Part shown: positions 22,301-33,905 of the stretch, piece by piece | How positions within the stretch are numbered: the stretch's first letter is position 1 | Layout of the letters: the number at the start of each line of letters is the position of its first letter | Assembly: GCA_028023455.1 (NCBI GenBank) | Contig: JAQFVV010012434.1 | Span: 5,920,264-5,984,263 of the forward strand | Length of the DNA: 64,000 nt | Source: Epiperipatus broadwayi | Lineage: Eukaryota; Onychophora; Udeonychophora; Euonychophora; Peripatidae | Reading direction: 5' to 3' | Notes under the pieces: model-generated | Seen by the model: only the letters and a program-made list of their open reading frames with translations | Told to the model about the DNA's origin: nothing | Databases searched by the model: none | Made by a program: the position numbers and the translations under genes

Positions 22301-23944
22301 GCTAAAACTATGACAAAACAGCATATATAAGATCAATTTATCTAACATACCTCCTGACTTTCGCCAAATTATAATGACAAAATAGGCAGAAACCAACACT
22401 TCAAATAATCCTACAAATTACAGTATCAAAATTATAACAACAAAATATATGAAAGTTTCTTATTTAATATCCTTACAAATACTACTATCAAATTGTCCTT
22501 CAAATTAATAAAGCCTAAATCTTAAATGCCAAATTAAATGCTAATTACAATATGCATGTATTATTAATAATCTATGTTAAATAAGTGTGGATATTGAAAT
22601 TAAATGTAGACCACATCAACAAGTTTTAAATCTAAACAAATTGTTTTAGTTAGTATAATTAAAATATCAATTTCAATACACACCATTACTAATTTTATAA
22701 TAACATGAAATTATTATCTTTCTAATCAAATAATAAATTATTATATCACACATCCAATAAGTAATAATTTAAAGTAATGCAGCAACATTCAATTACAATA
22801 GACTTTATTTACCTTGAATAAATTAAGATAAAAACTAGTTCAAATATGGCTTTTGTCCAAAATAACTATCACATATAATCACTAAAATAATTATGATGAT
22901 CTTCTAATTAGTTACGAAACATCTAATAAATTACTTAATCTATTATCATATAAAATATGTATACAGCTCAAATAATAATGATGTATTGAATTTACAGGAG
23001 AGAAAGTAATACATAACAATATATGCACCTATCAATCCAATTTTTGATCCCTGGACTCTTTTATAATTATTTACTTAAACTGTAAGGTGGAAATCAATAC
23101 ATATCCATTAAATATTAAAATTTTATTAGTTAATAGGTTTGAATAACTAATTGAAATGATCACTGAAACAAGTTAGCTTGTTTAACTGAATTAATAGTTA
23201 TTAATAATAAATATAAAATGATAAATAAATAATAAAAATTGGAAAGGAATAAAAATCCTTATGCTGCTCTTCCACAAAATAATAATCATAAAATAATAAT
23301 TCTTTACAGCATCTATATTATCAAATAATAATTTTATACATAAAAAAACTTTTTTTCAGCACCTGCTTTGGTGCCCTTTTCAAATGTTACTAATCTATTT
23401 AACATTAACGAATCGTATAAAATTATTCTTTGATTATATAGCTGTTGTAAAAAATTATTATTATTTTCTGATTATAAATAATAAAATGTTTATAATATAA
23501 TTCCGATTACATATTATGAAGTGTATCTTTCATCTAAATTAATATTAATAAAATAAGTACTTATACAGCACAAACCCACCTACTTTATGTCTATTGCATA
23601 ATATAAATGAATTCTTGTAACACAAAGATGTTGATGCACAAACACAATTAAAATACAAGAAAGCTGATAATTATTATATAATGCTCACCATATAACAATT
23701 CATTAAACAGAAAAATAATAAGTATGTTTATTTGCTTATTTTCAAAATATAATATCAACAAATAAATTTTTAAATATAATTAATTGTTCAAGTTCTTCAA
23801 TATTTATAACATGCGCATCGACTATAGAATATGGTTAATGAATGTTTTATAATATCTTAAATTAAAATTTTAACCGTTAAAATTTAGAAGATGATTTAAA
23901 TTTTAAATTAAGATTTAATTTTCTTATATATATAAACAAATAAT
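19380..23944. other. Long AT-rich region, no gene seen
   Basis: About 4.5 kb of very AT-rich DNA. Open frames at 20272-20460 and 21774-21962 are rich in K, N, I, F and Y and show no domain. No tandem array, TIR pair or conserved protein block was seen. Could be intergenic or intronic. Confidence 0.4.
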
Positions 23945-24400
23945 TTATCAACTTATTAAAACAGGCAAAACTCTCTGTAGAGTAGTGCTACTCAGTACCA
24001 ACCAGAGTAATCAATAGAATCCAGAAGGCTTGTGCATAAAATCCCCCAACTAGTGCCTACTCATCCAAAAACCCCAGACTAGTTTCTGGCTTGTAGCCTT
24101 TGTCAGTGAGGAGCTTTGGAGCTGAGAGCACTGCACCTAAGATCTTAGGATCTAATGCAATCCTCCAGCAGCCACCTTTTATCTCTACTTAACTACAAAC
24201 TATGAGAATAAAATTGAAAATACAATAATATTTTTAATCTAAGTTCAATAGCTTATATATTCATATGGGTCTGAACCCAGTTCAGTACCCATACATTTTG
24301 GTGTCTTTGGCTCTTTAACAACCATAGCCACCACTATCCTATTAGGCAGAATTGGTGTTAAACAACTACCACTAAACATCACATGATCACTATTTCTTAT
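23945..24400. repeat. FB-B fold-back element, copy 4
   Basis: It runs from TTATTAAAACAGGCAAAACT through CAGAAGGCTTGTGCATAAAA, CCAGACTAGTTTCTGGCTTG, GATCTTAGGATCTAATGCAA and CACCTTTTATCTCTACTTAA to AACATCACATGATCAC near 24377. This is the reverse complement of the compound unit at 4128-4560, confirming the same structure in two orientations. Confidence 0.75.
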
Positions 24401-24716
24401 GCTAGCACACAAATGTTATTAAAACAGGCAAAACTCTCCATATAGTAGTGCCACTCAGTGCCAACAAGAATAATCAATGGATGTCAGAAGGCTTGTGCAT
24501 AAAATCCCTACCTAGTGCCTACTCATCCAATATCACCAGACTAGTTTCTGGCTTGTGACCTTCATCAGTGAGGAGCTTTGGATCTGAGAGCACTGCACCT
24601 AGATCTTAGGATCTAATACAACTCTCCAGCAACCACCTTTTATCTCTACTTAACTACAAAACTATGAGAATAAAATTGAAAACACAATAATATTTTCAAT
24701 CTAAGCTCATATGGGC
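24401..24716. repeat. FB-B fold-back element, copy 5
   Basis: Directly follows copy 4 in the same orientation, sharing the same landmarks (TATTAAAACAGGCAAAACTC, AGGCTTGTGCATAAAATCCC, CAGACTAGTTTCTGGCTTGT, GATCTTAGGATCTAATACAA). It stops at TCAATCTAAGCTCATATGGG, where a SINE-like sequence replaces the usual continuation seen at 24236-24270 in copy 4, so the SINE appears to have interrupted or truncated it. Confidence 0.7.
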
Positions 24717-24790
24717 TGCCTTACAAGCAGTTGTCCTGGGTTTGCAGGTTCGCTTCCCAGCCGATGCTTTGACACATGAAAAAACACATT
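24717..24790 (+). repeat. tRNA-derived SINE fragment
   Basis: CTGCCTTACAAGCAGTTGTC to GATGCTTTGACACATG followed by an A-rich tail. It matches 31830-31892 closely and includes a B-box-like GGTTCGCTTCC. The A-box half present in the other copy is missing, so this one is 5' truncated. Confidence 0.65.
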
Positions 24791-26187
24791 AAAAATATTT
24801 CAAGATAATTATCTGAAATTGAAAATAAAATCACATGCTTACCACAAGTTTAGAACTAAAGAAGACTATGTTTTTGCTTTTAACTGGTTCAAATGAAAAA
24901 ATCAACATCAAATCTACACTACATCTTTTATGCATGCCTCATAAAGTTAACTATTAAATTAGTATATATTTCTGTTTAATACTAGTTTTAATTTTAAGTG
25001 CTTCTAATTTTTGATTGCTAATAATAGTTTTTTCTCTCACATTATTGTGTAGCAGCTATTAAGTAACACTTTAATTCTGCTGACAACTAACTACTGTCAA
25101 ATGTCATCATAAACATTCTTACTTAACTGAATTATTCTCAAACCAAAATGAATTCTTTGGAACTATACTATTTGATAAAATTAAGTATTCTTTCTGTAGT
25201 GAATATCAATATTTCATATAATTGCAGCAAATGTTTCTATCTCATTTATTTTTATAAAGCAATAGAATAAAAAAATCCTTAAAATAAGATCTTTTCATTG
25301 AGTCAACATATTCCAATAGTTTACAGCAACTATATCATCATAAAATTTAAAATGTATCTAGACCAAAGCAGTAGTGAAAATATTGTAAACATAGTAGTGA
25401 CTCTAGAGATCATTCATCTGCAATCATTTATCCATCCACCTTGATTAGAGTTTGAATTTGAAGGATTGAAAATTCTGTAATAAGGATTAAAATATAAACA
25501 CAAATCCATTAATATTGAGGATATAGTCAAAGTCTTAGTAATTTTACTCTGAAATCAAATATGGATAGGCTATGAGTATTGGTTGATCATTTTTTAAAAA
25601 CTCTTATTTGAAAGAAAAATTCCAATGTTATATAGAAATTCAGTATCATGAAATCAAAAAAATAACTTGATAATCTTCTATTAAAACCTAAATGAGATAA
25701 TAGCATCTAATAAATCATAAATATTATCACCTGAATTCCTACATGTAATTCTACAAATGTTCCATAGGTTATCAATAAAAAAAGTTCTGCCATGATTTAA
25801 CAGGTTTATGATATTGATTTCAGATCCATTTGTTATTTTTATATTTCTTTTGCAGTTTCAATCTCCCAGTCATTGATGTCTTCTCATTAGTTATTGAAAA
25901 TTTTTAAGTTTTTATACAGCTAATAAATCAAGGAGTATGACTTTCTTTTAAATGAGTCTCTTAATGTGATTAGAAAAGCAACTGTGATTAATCTTTTTAA
26001 TGAGCACAAAATCATAAAATTAGATTTTATATTCACAATGCATTTTAAAGAATTCCATGCCTGTGATATCACCAGCTTAAAAATTCAAATTGATTATTCT
26101 TGTATTAATAACTATAGCATGAATATTATTGCTTCTAAAGAATAAACATTTCTACCAATATAAATGGATGATTCTTTACTTCTGAAG
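24791..26187. other. AT-rich spacer, no gene seen
   Basis: No domain, array or TIR recognised. It leads into the first 119-bp copy of the direct repeat at 26188. Confidence 0.4.
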
Positions 26188-26306
26188 CTATTATAATTTT
26201 TACTTTAGAGCTTAATAATCTATAATGAATCCACATAACCTGTCCTTATAAATACTTGTATAGTATTGATATTTAACCCACTTTGACATTTAACTCTAGA
26301 ATTTCT
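26188..26306. repeat. 119-bp direct repeat, left copy
   Basis: Starts CTATTATAATTTTTACTTTA and ends CTCTAGAATTTCT. Identical to 27662-27780 except for one base (CCACATA here, CCACTTA there). See the insert entry for interpretation. Confidence 0.95.
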
Positions 26307-27037
26307 AGGCCTCTACACGCTAATATAAACTGCGCATGAGTTGATCAAGCTATGTCAAAAAAGAAGAAAGTTATATTTCTATTCTAAAAACATAGCTATA
26401 TTTCCTGATCAACTCGGCCTATTAATTGTTGAGAATTGTGCTATTGACGAAATCAGCTTTTAATTTACTTAATCTGGGCTCCAGAATTCCTAAGAATTCG
26501 CTGAAATCGTCATATAATATCTCACAAATAAAAAAAAATACTTTTAAACTAATCGGTATTACATCATACCGTAACGAGAATTATTTTCTCCTTTTTGATT
26601 ATTATTCCTGGGCTTGTTTAAACATATTGGCAAGGTAAATTCCGTTTTAAATCTTATTAAACTAATAATAAATTTAATACTAAAAAAATAATAACTATTA
26701 TTAATAACGCACAAATGAAAATTGGTATTAGAAAGAATTTTATTCTAATAGACTAAAAAAATATTTGAAATAAATTACTTATCAAGTAAATTAGAGAGAA
26801 CACAACTCAGATGTGAATCAATTAATAAAAAACAATTTTACAATTACTGTTCATATCTAAATTTCTTCTAGAAATTTCCTTAAAAAATTGAATGTCTCTT
26901 GTACAAGAAAATTAATGTCTCTATCGGGATTGTTTAAACATACTTTTAGAAATTGTTTGAAAACGTTTAATTTGGTCACAATCAGGAGTAATGAAGTATA
27001 ACTTACCGGTAAGTTTTGTGAATTCAGTAGTAGATAA

Positions 27038-27142
27038 CTATGCATAGTTTTTCGGGGTTGAATTGAGCTCACGGCCTTTGATTATTAGTTGATCTTGGTG
27101 CTGGTTCCATAGGCTAGTCGCGTAAGCTTCTCTGGTGTCCAT
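27038..27142 (-). CDS. Short ATG frame in the insert, unrecognised
   Basis: 34 codons beginning MDTREAYATSLWNQHQ and ending STPKNYA, stop TAG at 27040-27038. Composition (E, Q, R, W, D) is unlike the K/N/I/F-rich chance frames elsewhere in the window, which hints at real coding ancestry. It lies about 140 bases downstream of a TATA-like sequence and just upstream of a consensus splice donor at 27008-27003. I do not recognise the protein. It could be a first coding exon or an upstream ORF, or be spurious. Confidence 0.25.
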   Translation of the reverse strand: MDTREAYATSLWNQHQDQLIIKGRELNSTPKNYA

Positions 27143-27279
27143 CAATAATGATGTCAGCTAAAGCTCCGGTCTACTCTCATATGAATAACTTTTTCATCAT
27201 AGAGTGGTCTGGATTCTCTAATCCAAAACCAACCAAAAGAATATCAGCTAAACCAAGATGTTCCTCCAACCGAATCCCT

Positions 27280-27289
27280 CCTTTTTATA
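27280..27289 (-). promoter_or_regulatory. TATA-box-like sequence in the insert
   Basis: On the minus strand TATAAAAAGG, a strong match to the RNA polymerase II TATA consensus, set in locally G/C-richer DNA rather than in an AT run. A transcript would start about 30 bases downstream, near 27255, and read through the 34-codon frame. Promoter function is inferred. Confidence 0.35.
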
Positions 27290-27661
27290 CTAGAGGTCCC
27301 GTTGTCGGACTTCTGCACATGCTAATATCATGGCGTTTTGTGTTTATAATCTTATACAGTCTTTATCATTTTTCAATTACTAAGTTCTCATTTTTTTTAT
27401 CAAGTTTTTCGGCCATGTTTAATTAGCTAAAATATTTTTCTTTTATCTTATCTTTTTACTTGCTTTTGGAATTCTTTTGTTCTCTCTAATTCTACTTTTA
27501 TTTCCAGTTAAGTAAAAAAAAATACGAAAGAAAAATTTAACTTTCATTGTACGTTATTTTTTTAAAAAAAAATTAGTCAAAAAAAAATCTAAATTTACTT
27601 TTATTTTTTTAGCTTTTATCAAATGCCAATATATTTGCAACGTATATAAATAAACGTTACA

Positions 27662-27780
27662 CTATTATAATTTTTACTTTAGAGCTTAATAATCTATAAT
27701 GAATCCACTTAACCTGTCCTTATAAATACTTGTATAGTATTGATATTTAACCCACTTTGACATTTAACTCTAGAATTTCT
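27662..27780. repeat. 119-bp direct repeat, right copy
   Basis: Second copy of the repeat at 26188-26306, 118 of 119 positions identical. It is followed by the unrelated sequence TATTACAACATAATC, while the left copy is followed by AGGCCTCTAC, which fixes the boundaries of the insert. Confidence 0.95.
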
Positions 27781-27791
27781 TATTACAACAT

Positions 27792-28060
27792 AATCTATAA
27801 GAGATCATTGTTTTTAGTATGGATATATCCAAAGTTCTTTATGTGTCCATGATATTTAATCTGTAGAATATGAAAGTATTTTATAATAATCAATTTTCTA
27901 ATTATAACAATCTATAAGAGACCATTGTTTAAAGTAAGGATATGTCCAAGTTTCTTTTTAGTGCTCATGATATTCAATCTACAAAATATGAAAATTTATA
28001 ATAATCATTTCATATGTATAATTTAATAAGAGATCATTCAAATTCCTAGAATCAAAATTA
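27792..28060. repeat. Tandem repeat, about 117-bp period
   Basis: Unit 1 starts AATCTATAAGAGATCATTG at 27792; unit 2 starts AATCTATAAGAGACCATTG at 27909; a third partial unit with TTAATAAGAGATCATT starts near 28023. Inner landmarks repeat too (GGATATATCCAAAGTTCTTT / GGATATGTCCAAGTTTCTTT; CATGATATTTAATCT / CATGATATTCAATCT). Confidence 0.85.
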
Positions 28061-28089
28061 TCATTCTTCTTTATTGTTCAGTGTTTTTA

Positions 28090-28390
28090 TAACATATGTG
28101 CATTAAGATTCATATGATCACCATTTTCTATGCTTCCACAAGTTGTTAAACAGTGACAAACTCTCCACACAGTAGTTCAACCCAGTGCAAACACTAATAA
28201 TTATTCTAGATGCAGTGCTCTCAGGTACAAGATTTCTCACTGATGAAAGCCACAAGCTAAAAAACAGACTGGGTGTATTGGATGAGTAGGCACTAGATAA
28301 GAGTATTATATACAAACCTTCTTGCATCCACTGATTACTACAGCTTGCTTTGGGTATCATTACTATACGGAGAGTATTTTATTTGCTGCT
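28090..28390. repeat. FB-B element, internally deleted copy
   Basis: Left edge CATATGATCACCATTTTCTA, then GACAAACTCTCCACACAGTA, jump to GATGCAGTGCTCTCAGGTAC, GATGAAAGCCACAAGCTA, GATGAGTAGGCACTAGATAA, and a right arm with CATCCACTGATTACTACAGC. A part of the left arm and spacer is missing relative to 3781-4140. Confidence 0.65.
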
Positions 28391-28399
28391 GTTATCTTT

Positions 28400-29500
28400 T
28401 TGTGCACAGAAAGAGAAGATATGGAAGTTATGTTGAAGATATGTGTAAGGGTAGATAAAAAGATGGGGATTAAATTTAGTGAAGAAAAATCAAAAATAAT
28501 GTTGACAAATGCTGGGGAAAGAAAAGAGAATTAATGTGTACTGGGGGATATAAAATTAAATGTGGTGAATAGGTACAACTATTTAAAAATCATCTTAAAT
28601 AATCAGAGAAATTGTTTGGAAGAATGAAAGAAAAAATTGATAAATGAAGCAAAGAAAAGAAAGGGACTGCTAAAGAAATAAACAGTGTTTTTATATAATA
28701 AATATGATATAGCAAAAATTGTATAGAAAGGGATGGCAGTATCAAGGTTAACTTAGGGTGTTAGATTACTTAGAAAAAATACAAAGAGAAGTAGGAAGAC
28801 ATACATTATATTTATATGTGTGTATGGCAAAGAAGGCAATCTGAGGAGAAATGGGATGATCAAGTTTTTATATGGGAGATGCAAAAAAGCAAAATAAAAA
28901 TGTTCAGTAGATTACAATTGATGAATAGTAAGAGAGTAGCCAAAATAGTATTTAATTGAGTTTATGAGTAAAGGACAGACAACAAGATGGGTGAGACAGG
29001 TAGTATGATATGCTGAAGATTGGATAAAGACTATGTCAGCATACTTGTACAAAACATGGTACAATTGTATTAGAAAATTGTTGAGTGTTATACTGGCAAA
29101 GAATGGGATAGAAGAAGTTGCATTAATAAAAAAATGAGAAATAGTATGGAGAGCAAAAAAAGTTTAAATGTATATAGAAGAAACAGAATATTGGGTGTAA
29201 TATAATTTATGATAATATCAAGGAAAATAGTTTACTGTTTAAAGTTCAATCAGAATTTTTAGCAACAAGCAAATATACACATAAATGGAGAAAAGTGGGT
29301 GATTTAGTCTGCAAGTTATGTAAGGAAGGCATCAAAAATATTAGGTATCTGCTAATTAAATGTAAATGCTTACAAACAGAAAGGGCACAAATAATGAAGT
29401 TGTGGAAGAATAAAAATAAACAAAGTGATTATACAAAAAGTGGGTTCTTGTTTTTTATGCTGGATTTGGAAAAAGATAAGGGGATGATATAAAGGCCATA
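28400..29500 (+). pseudogene. Non-LTR reverse transcriptase relic, third type
   Basis: Plus-strand frames give the region after the RT catalytic box: EDMEVMLKICVRVDKKMGIK then FSEEKSKIM (28415-28500), VNRYNYLKIILNN after a frameshift (28565-28600, the 'YLG' strand), AKKRKGLLKK, and a C-terminal cluster VCKLCKEGIKNIRYLLIKC (29305-29365, C-x2-C...H-replaced-x4-C form). The order matches the thumb and C-terminal cluster of many invertebrate non-LTR elements, but the blocks differ from both the 7-12 kb family and the RTE relics. Many stops and frameshifts. Upstream RT domains are absent, replaced by the FB-B copy at 28090-28390. Confidence 0.6.
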
Positions 29501-31784
29501 GAGTGGACAAAGATGATGATGTGGAAATGTGATGGAGCAGGATAAAGAAGAATAAAGGAAAAACCTAGGGTGGGGAATGGAAAGGGAAGGGAAGGTGGCT
29601 AATAGGTTTCTCCGGGCATAGTGGTTGAGAGATTCCTGATTTCAATAAAGGAGAAGCTATAGCATATTACATTGCATCACTATATTAAAGTTCTTTTGAA
29701 AAACAATTCTATCTTTTTTTACTGAAATTGATATGTTAAATCTTTCTTTTCCTGAATTTTTCTGAAATCTAACAGTGGATTGTAAATGCTAATAAAATGG
29801 ACAGAGTTACCATTGCATAAACGATAATAAAATGGGCAGAATTACCATTGCATAAACAAATTTTTAATATTAGTAGGCTTTAATTATTACACACAACAAC
29901 AGATTTCAAAAATAGAAGATAGTAAATAGTATTTTACAGCAAACCCAATATCACGCAGTATTCTTTTAAACAAATATTCATATTATTAGGCCAATTAAAA
30001 CCCTTTTCTTTACAAAAAAAAAAAGTCTTACTAGAAACAGTTATATCATTTTTTAAATTATCATCAATTCTTAATTGCAAATGATATCCTATATTTAGGT
30101 CTTGACAATTTCATATCAAAAAAACTTTGTGCATTCCCCATACCTATGTTTACAAAAAAATGTAAGACTTACCTTCATTACCATCTATACTTTCTATAGT
30201 GCCACTCTTAATATTACTACTATTTCATTATAAGTCAGCAGTTTTCTATTGTAATAATTGATTCAGATTTTATTAGACAAGCCATTTTAAAATCACTTTT
30301 TCTTAATCTTTCCACTTTGTGGAAAACATGGAGTCATCGTATAATTTTTCCAATGAAAGTTCTATTTAAAATCTATCTATAAGTCATTATAATTTGTATT
30401 GTTTCTTGCAATATTACAACTAAAAACTTACAGTCTGCTAAATATAACTTAATACTACTTTTCTAAGGTCAAAAGCTTTTCCATTCATTATACTCTAATA
30501 TAATTTATTTAAAAAAGATTGGAGTCAACATTTATGTGTATGTACATAAAGTAAAGAAGCTTATTAACCATACTAAAAATAATACAGTGAAAAAAAGATG
30601 GGAGAGACATAGAGTACATCTCATTTTTGATCAGCCAACATTGTTTATATTAGAAATAAGATACATATCTTGATATAGCAATATTATATCCTACAAGATA
30701 ACAAGTTGAGAAATCCTAATAGAGTATTCACAGTTAACTGTTATATCTAATGAACAATCAACTTTCTACTGATTGTGACTTTCTAATAGCATGAGTTCAT
30801 CAGCCCACCTTTTCATTAAAAAAAGTGCTCTAAAATTATCACTTATAATACAATGCTTACCAAACTAGTTCCCCTCCTCCTTCCCATTTTACTCCAGAAC
30901 CATCTAGTATAAGCTTGAATAATTAAGCCAGGAATTCTATTACATTTATAATCCCATCATACAACCTAATCTCTCATGTAGTCTGTTTTTTCATTGAATT
31001 CTATTTTTATCCACATGGACAGTAGAATGTTTTCTCTCTTTGTAATATCTTTGAAATAATCTTAATAACTTTTATAAATGAAATAAAATACTTTTTATCT
31101 GCCCAAATCTAATGAAAATGAAACTGTGTTCTTTGCAATTTTAGATTAAATTTAACCACATCTAGAAGATTGAAGGGATTAGTGATCTTATGATCTTGCC
31201 ACCACTTTCCAGATAGTTATAAAATATCCTTAAATAATTTTTTTTAATGTTAATTGGTTCTAGTTTTGCCTTTGTCAATGAGGACATATGATTCAATCTT
31301 GGATCTAATTCATTTACGCATCTAGCCGATTACTTTTAATTCCTTTACTTTTACATTGTTTTATTAAAATTAATAGCATGAAATTAAAAAAAAACAACCT
31401 TAAAATGTTGAATCAAAGACCAAGTCACTTGCACAGTTACATAGTTTAGCAACCAGGTTAGTAACTATATATTTTAATTATTTTAACTTTATTCTAAAAG
31501 GAGGCAAATTTGAGAATCAGAGTTAAAATGTTAATTTTTTTTAAAAAAAAACTCATTAGAATTTAGATGCAGCTTAATTAAAATGTTGACTTTTTTTTCT
31601 GACTGTAAATACATTTTAACTTAAAATCTGATTATTGTATTTTCTTGTCTTAAAAATTGTTTACAAAGCCATCTCATCAAAACAATGGATAGAATTTTAA
31701 ATACGTATTTTTTTATAATTACTCTTGATTTTAATTTAATATTTAAAAATAATAATATATTATAGTTTAATAACTTTTAGTATA
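29501..31784. other. AT-rich spacer with a 35-bp tandem duplication
   Basis: 29791-29825 and 29826-29860 are two 35-base copies (AATAAAATGGACAGAGTTAC / AATAAAATGGGCAGAATTAC, each followed by CATTGCATAAAC). The part 29501-29640 is G-rich (AAGGGAAGGGAAGGTGGC) and may be the 3' UTR of the preceding non-LTR relic. The rest shows no gene. Confidence 0.5.
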
Positions 31785-31920
31785 ATGTATTGAAACAATC
31801 AAGCGTTGGTGGTCGAGAGGTCAGCAACAGCATCTTTACAAGCAGTTGTCCCGGGTTAGCAGATTCGCTTTCCGGCTGATGCTATGACACACGGAGAAAA
31901 AAAAAATGTATTGAAACGAT
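31785..31920 (+). mobile_element. tRNA-derived SINE with target-site duplication
   Basis: The body (31800-31905) starts GCGTTGGTGGTCGAGAGGTC, an A-box-like tRNA start, and carries a B-box-like AGATTCGCTTTCC at 31861-31873, then CTGATGC, GACACACGG and a run of A. It is flanked by ATGTATTGAAACAAT (31785-31799) and ATGTATTGAAACGAT (31906-31920), a 15-bp target-site duplication with one difference. The head resembles tRNA-Ser/Leu class sequences; the anticodon arm does not fold well, so it is not a tRNA gene. Transcription by RNA polymerase III and mobilisation by a LINE in trans are inferred from family knowledge. Confidence 0.8.
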
Positions 31921-33905
31921 GAAAAATATTTCACGTATTTTACTATATAATATTTTTCAACGATTATTTAAACGTTTTATGCCCATTTTTAATATTTAAA
32001 TCATTTTGGCTCCATTCCGATAAATTAAGTAAATCATTATTAAAAGTAATATTCTATCCGCCAATTTCTACTTTTATAATTGATCCTATAATTGATTCAT
32101 TAGACATTATTGCATAAAAATTAATTTAAATATGTTATTAACAAGAAGGTTCACACAAAAAAGAGATATAAGTTTCAAAATTTTATTTATTAGGATGAGG
32201 GGGGGGGTAAATTTATCTTACGCAAAGGTGCCTCTTACCTATGCAGAGACTTTGGTAGTATTATTATATTCATATATGAAATAACTATAGTTAATAAAAA
32301 ATTATATCACTAAAATATATAGCTACTGATCTAATGTTGAATCTATCCATTAACCATTGCAGTGTTTTTGAATTTTCAGTTTATTAATTTGAAAGTATAG
32401 AAGAAGTAAATACATATCTGTTTAATGTGAAGTGCATCAGATCCAAAGCCTTTTTTGATTATGACATAAACTAAAAACTACTATGACAATGTGAAAATAA
32501 AGCATTTCTATTTTATCTCTACACATTGCTCAAGTTAAAATAAATGATCCTGAAATAGTAAAAAAAAAAAATTCTAAAAGTATATGTTAGCTTAAAATGC
32601 TATATGTTATTCTATTATTACTATCTCTGAGTTTCTGATGATTAGACCCAAGGCATGTGAGAGATTTCTGATGGTAGAATAAAATGCATATCATATCAGA
32701 ATCATTTGTATTATGTGAATTATAGATATGATTGTGACTAAACATTCATTTATTATATAATACTGTCTGTTGTTATAATATATATAGACATAAAGTTTAA
32801 TTATACAGTGTTAATGTTAATGCAATGTTCCACTTCTGTCTCAAATCAATGACATTATATGAATAGAAAATTAGACAATGATATAATTAGCAAGGGAAAA
32901 TTTATCATTCCAATTATTATATATTAAAAAGTATATAATTTGAATTTTACATATTCGATAATTTTTTAGAAAATTTAAAATGTCTAAAAAATAATTTTGT
33001 TTTGTGAAAATAAATTTTGGCCAATTTGAATGAGTCTATTCTGTGGATTTAATGTTTATCCAAGAAGAAATTATATAAAATATCTATAATGTAATGCTCA
33101 GAGTAAGCCTATTTCAGTGATTTACATTTAATTTTATTTATATAACTGCCATTGACTTTAACTATCATAAAATAAAACAATACATGTATATTTTAAACAA
33201 TATTTTATTTTGCCAAATAGTAACGACTACTTCATACAGAACCTTATTTGTAATACCTGGCCAGATCATGAAGAACACAAGGTACTTTTGATGAATGAAT
33301 GTAAATCACACAATCTTACATTTAAAAAAGTTAACAAATGATATAACAATAGTATGATTACAAAATATAATTATTATTTGATATATATATATTTTTTAAA
33401 CTAAGTCTTTTCTCTAATCTTTATATCCCATGTACACGTACGAAAACAACATGCCGATGATCCCATAATTATAAAGCATTTCTTTGATTTATAATTTTAC
33501 TAGTATTGACACATACATTTGTTCTATATGCAATAAACACAACTGCTATCTTTATATAACAATAACTATAAGATGTGACTCTTTCAGATTTTAATCCTAA
33601 TTCAATAAACTACAACTTACAGGGATATTTGGTCCGAGAGCGCTCTCTAATTTATTAAAATTAGATATGAATGAATTTTCCCATATAGGAAACGAATATG
33701 TGAAAACCATTTGATAGTGAACAAACAACTGCATATATATTATAAATTCACCTACACAAAATCCAATTCTCAGTAATTAAATGTAGGATTAATTATGATT
33801 AATTAATTAATTCGATAAATACAACTACATCACTAATTATATTTAATATTTGGACAATTTTTTATGTATAAAGATTGCATTTTATATTATCATCATTATT
33901 TCTTT
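31921..33905. other. AT-rich spacer, no gene seen
   Basis: A G run near 32203 (nine G) is notable in otherwise AT-rich DNA. No domain, array or TIR pair recognised. Confidence 0.4.

Larger units (their letters stand above)
26307..27661. mobile_element. 1,355-bp insert bounded by 119-bp direct repeats, origin unknown
   Basis: The segment sits between two 119-bp copies that differ at one base, so the flanks were duplicated when or after it arrived. It is less AT-rich in its middle (27060-27330) than the surroundings. It begins with a hairpin: AGGCC at 26307 and GAGTTGATCA + AGCTATGT (26338-26355) pair with ACATAGCT (26390-26397), TGATCAACTC (26406-26415) and GGCCT (26416-26420). It shows no transposase, TIRs or poly(A) tail. 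On the minus strand it contains a TATA-box-like sequence, a 34-codon ATG frame and a splice-donor-like site. It could be a gene-promoter fragment used as repair filler, a non-autonomous element, or one arm of a local rearrangement. Confidence 0.6.

Noticed and set aside
26426-26638. A 70-codon plus-strand frame that looks like a mitochondrial-type N-terminus and ends before GTAAAT
   Set aside because: It starts at TTG, not ATG, and the apparent donor is weak in AT-rich DNA. Kept only as part of the insert description.
31800-31890. A tRNA gene
   Set aside because: A-box and B-box words are present, but the acceptor and anticodon stems do not pair properly, and the A tail plus target duplication fit a SINE.
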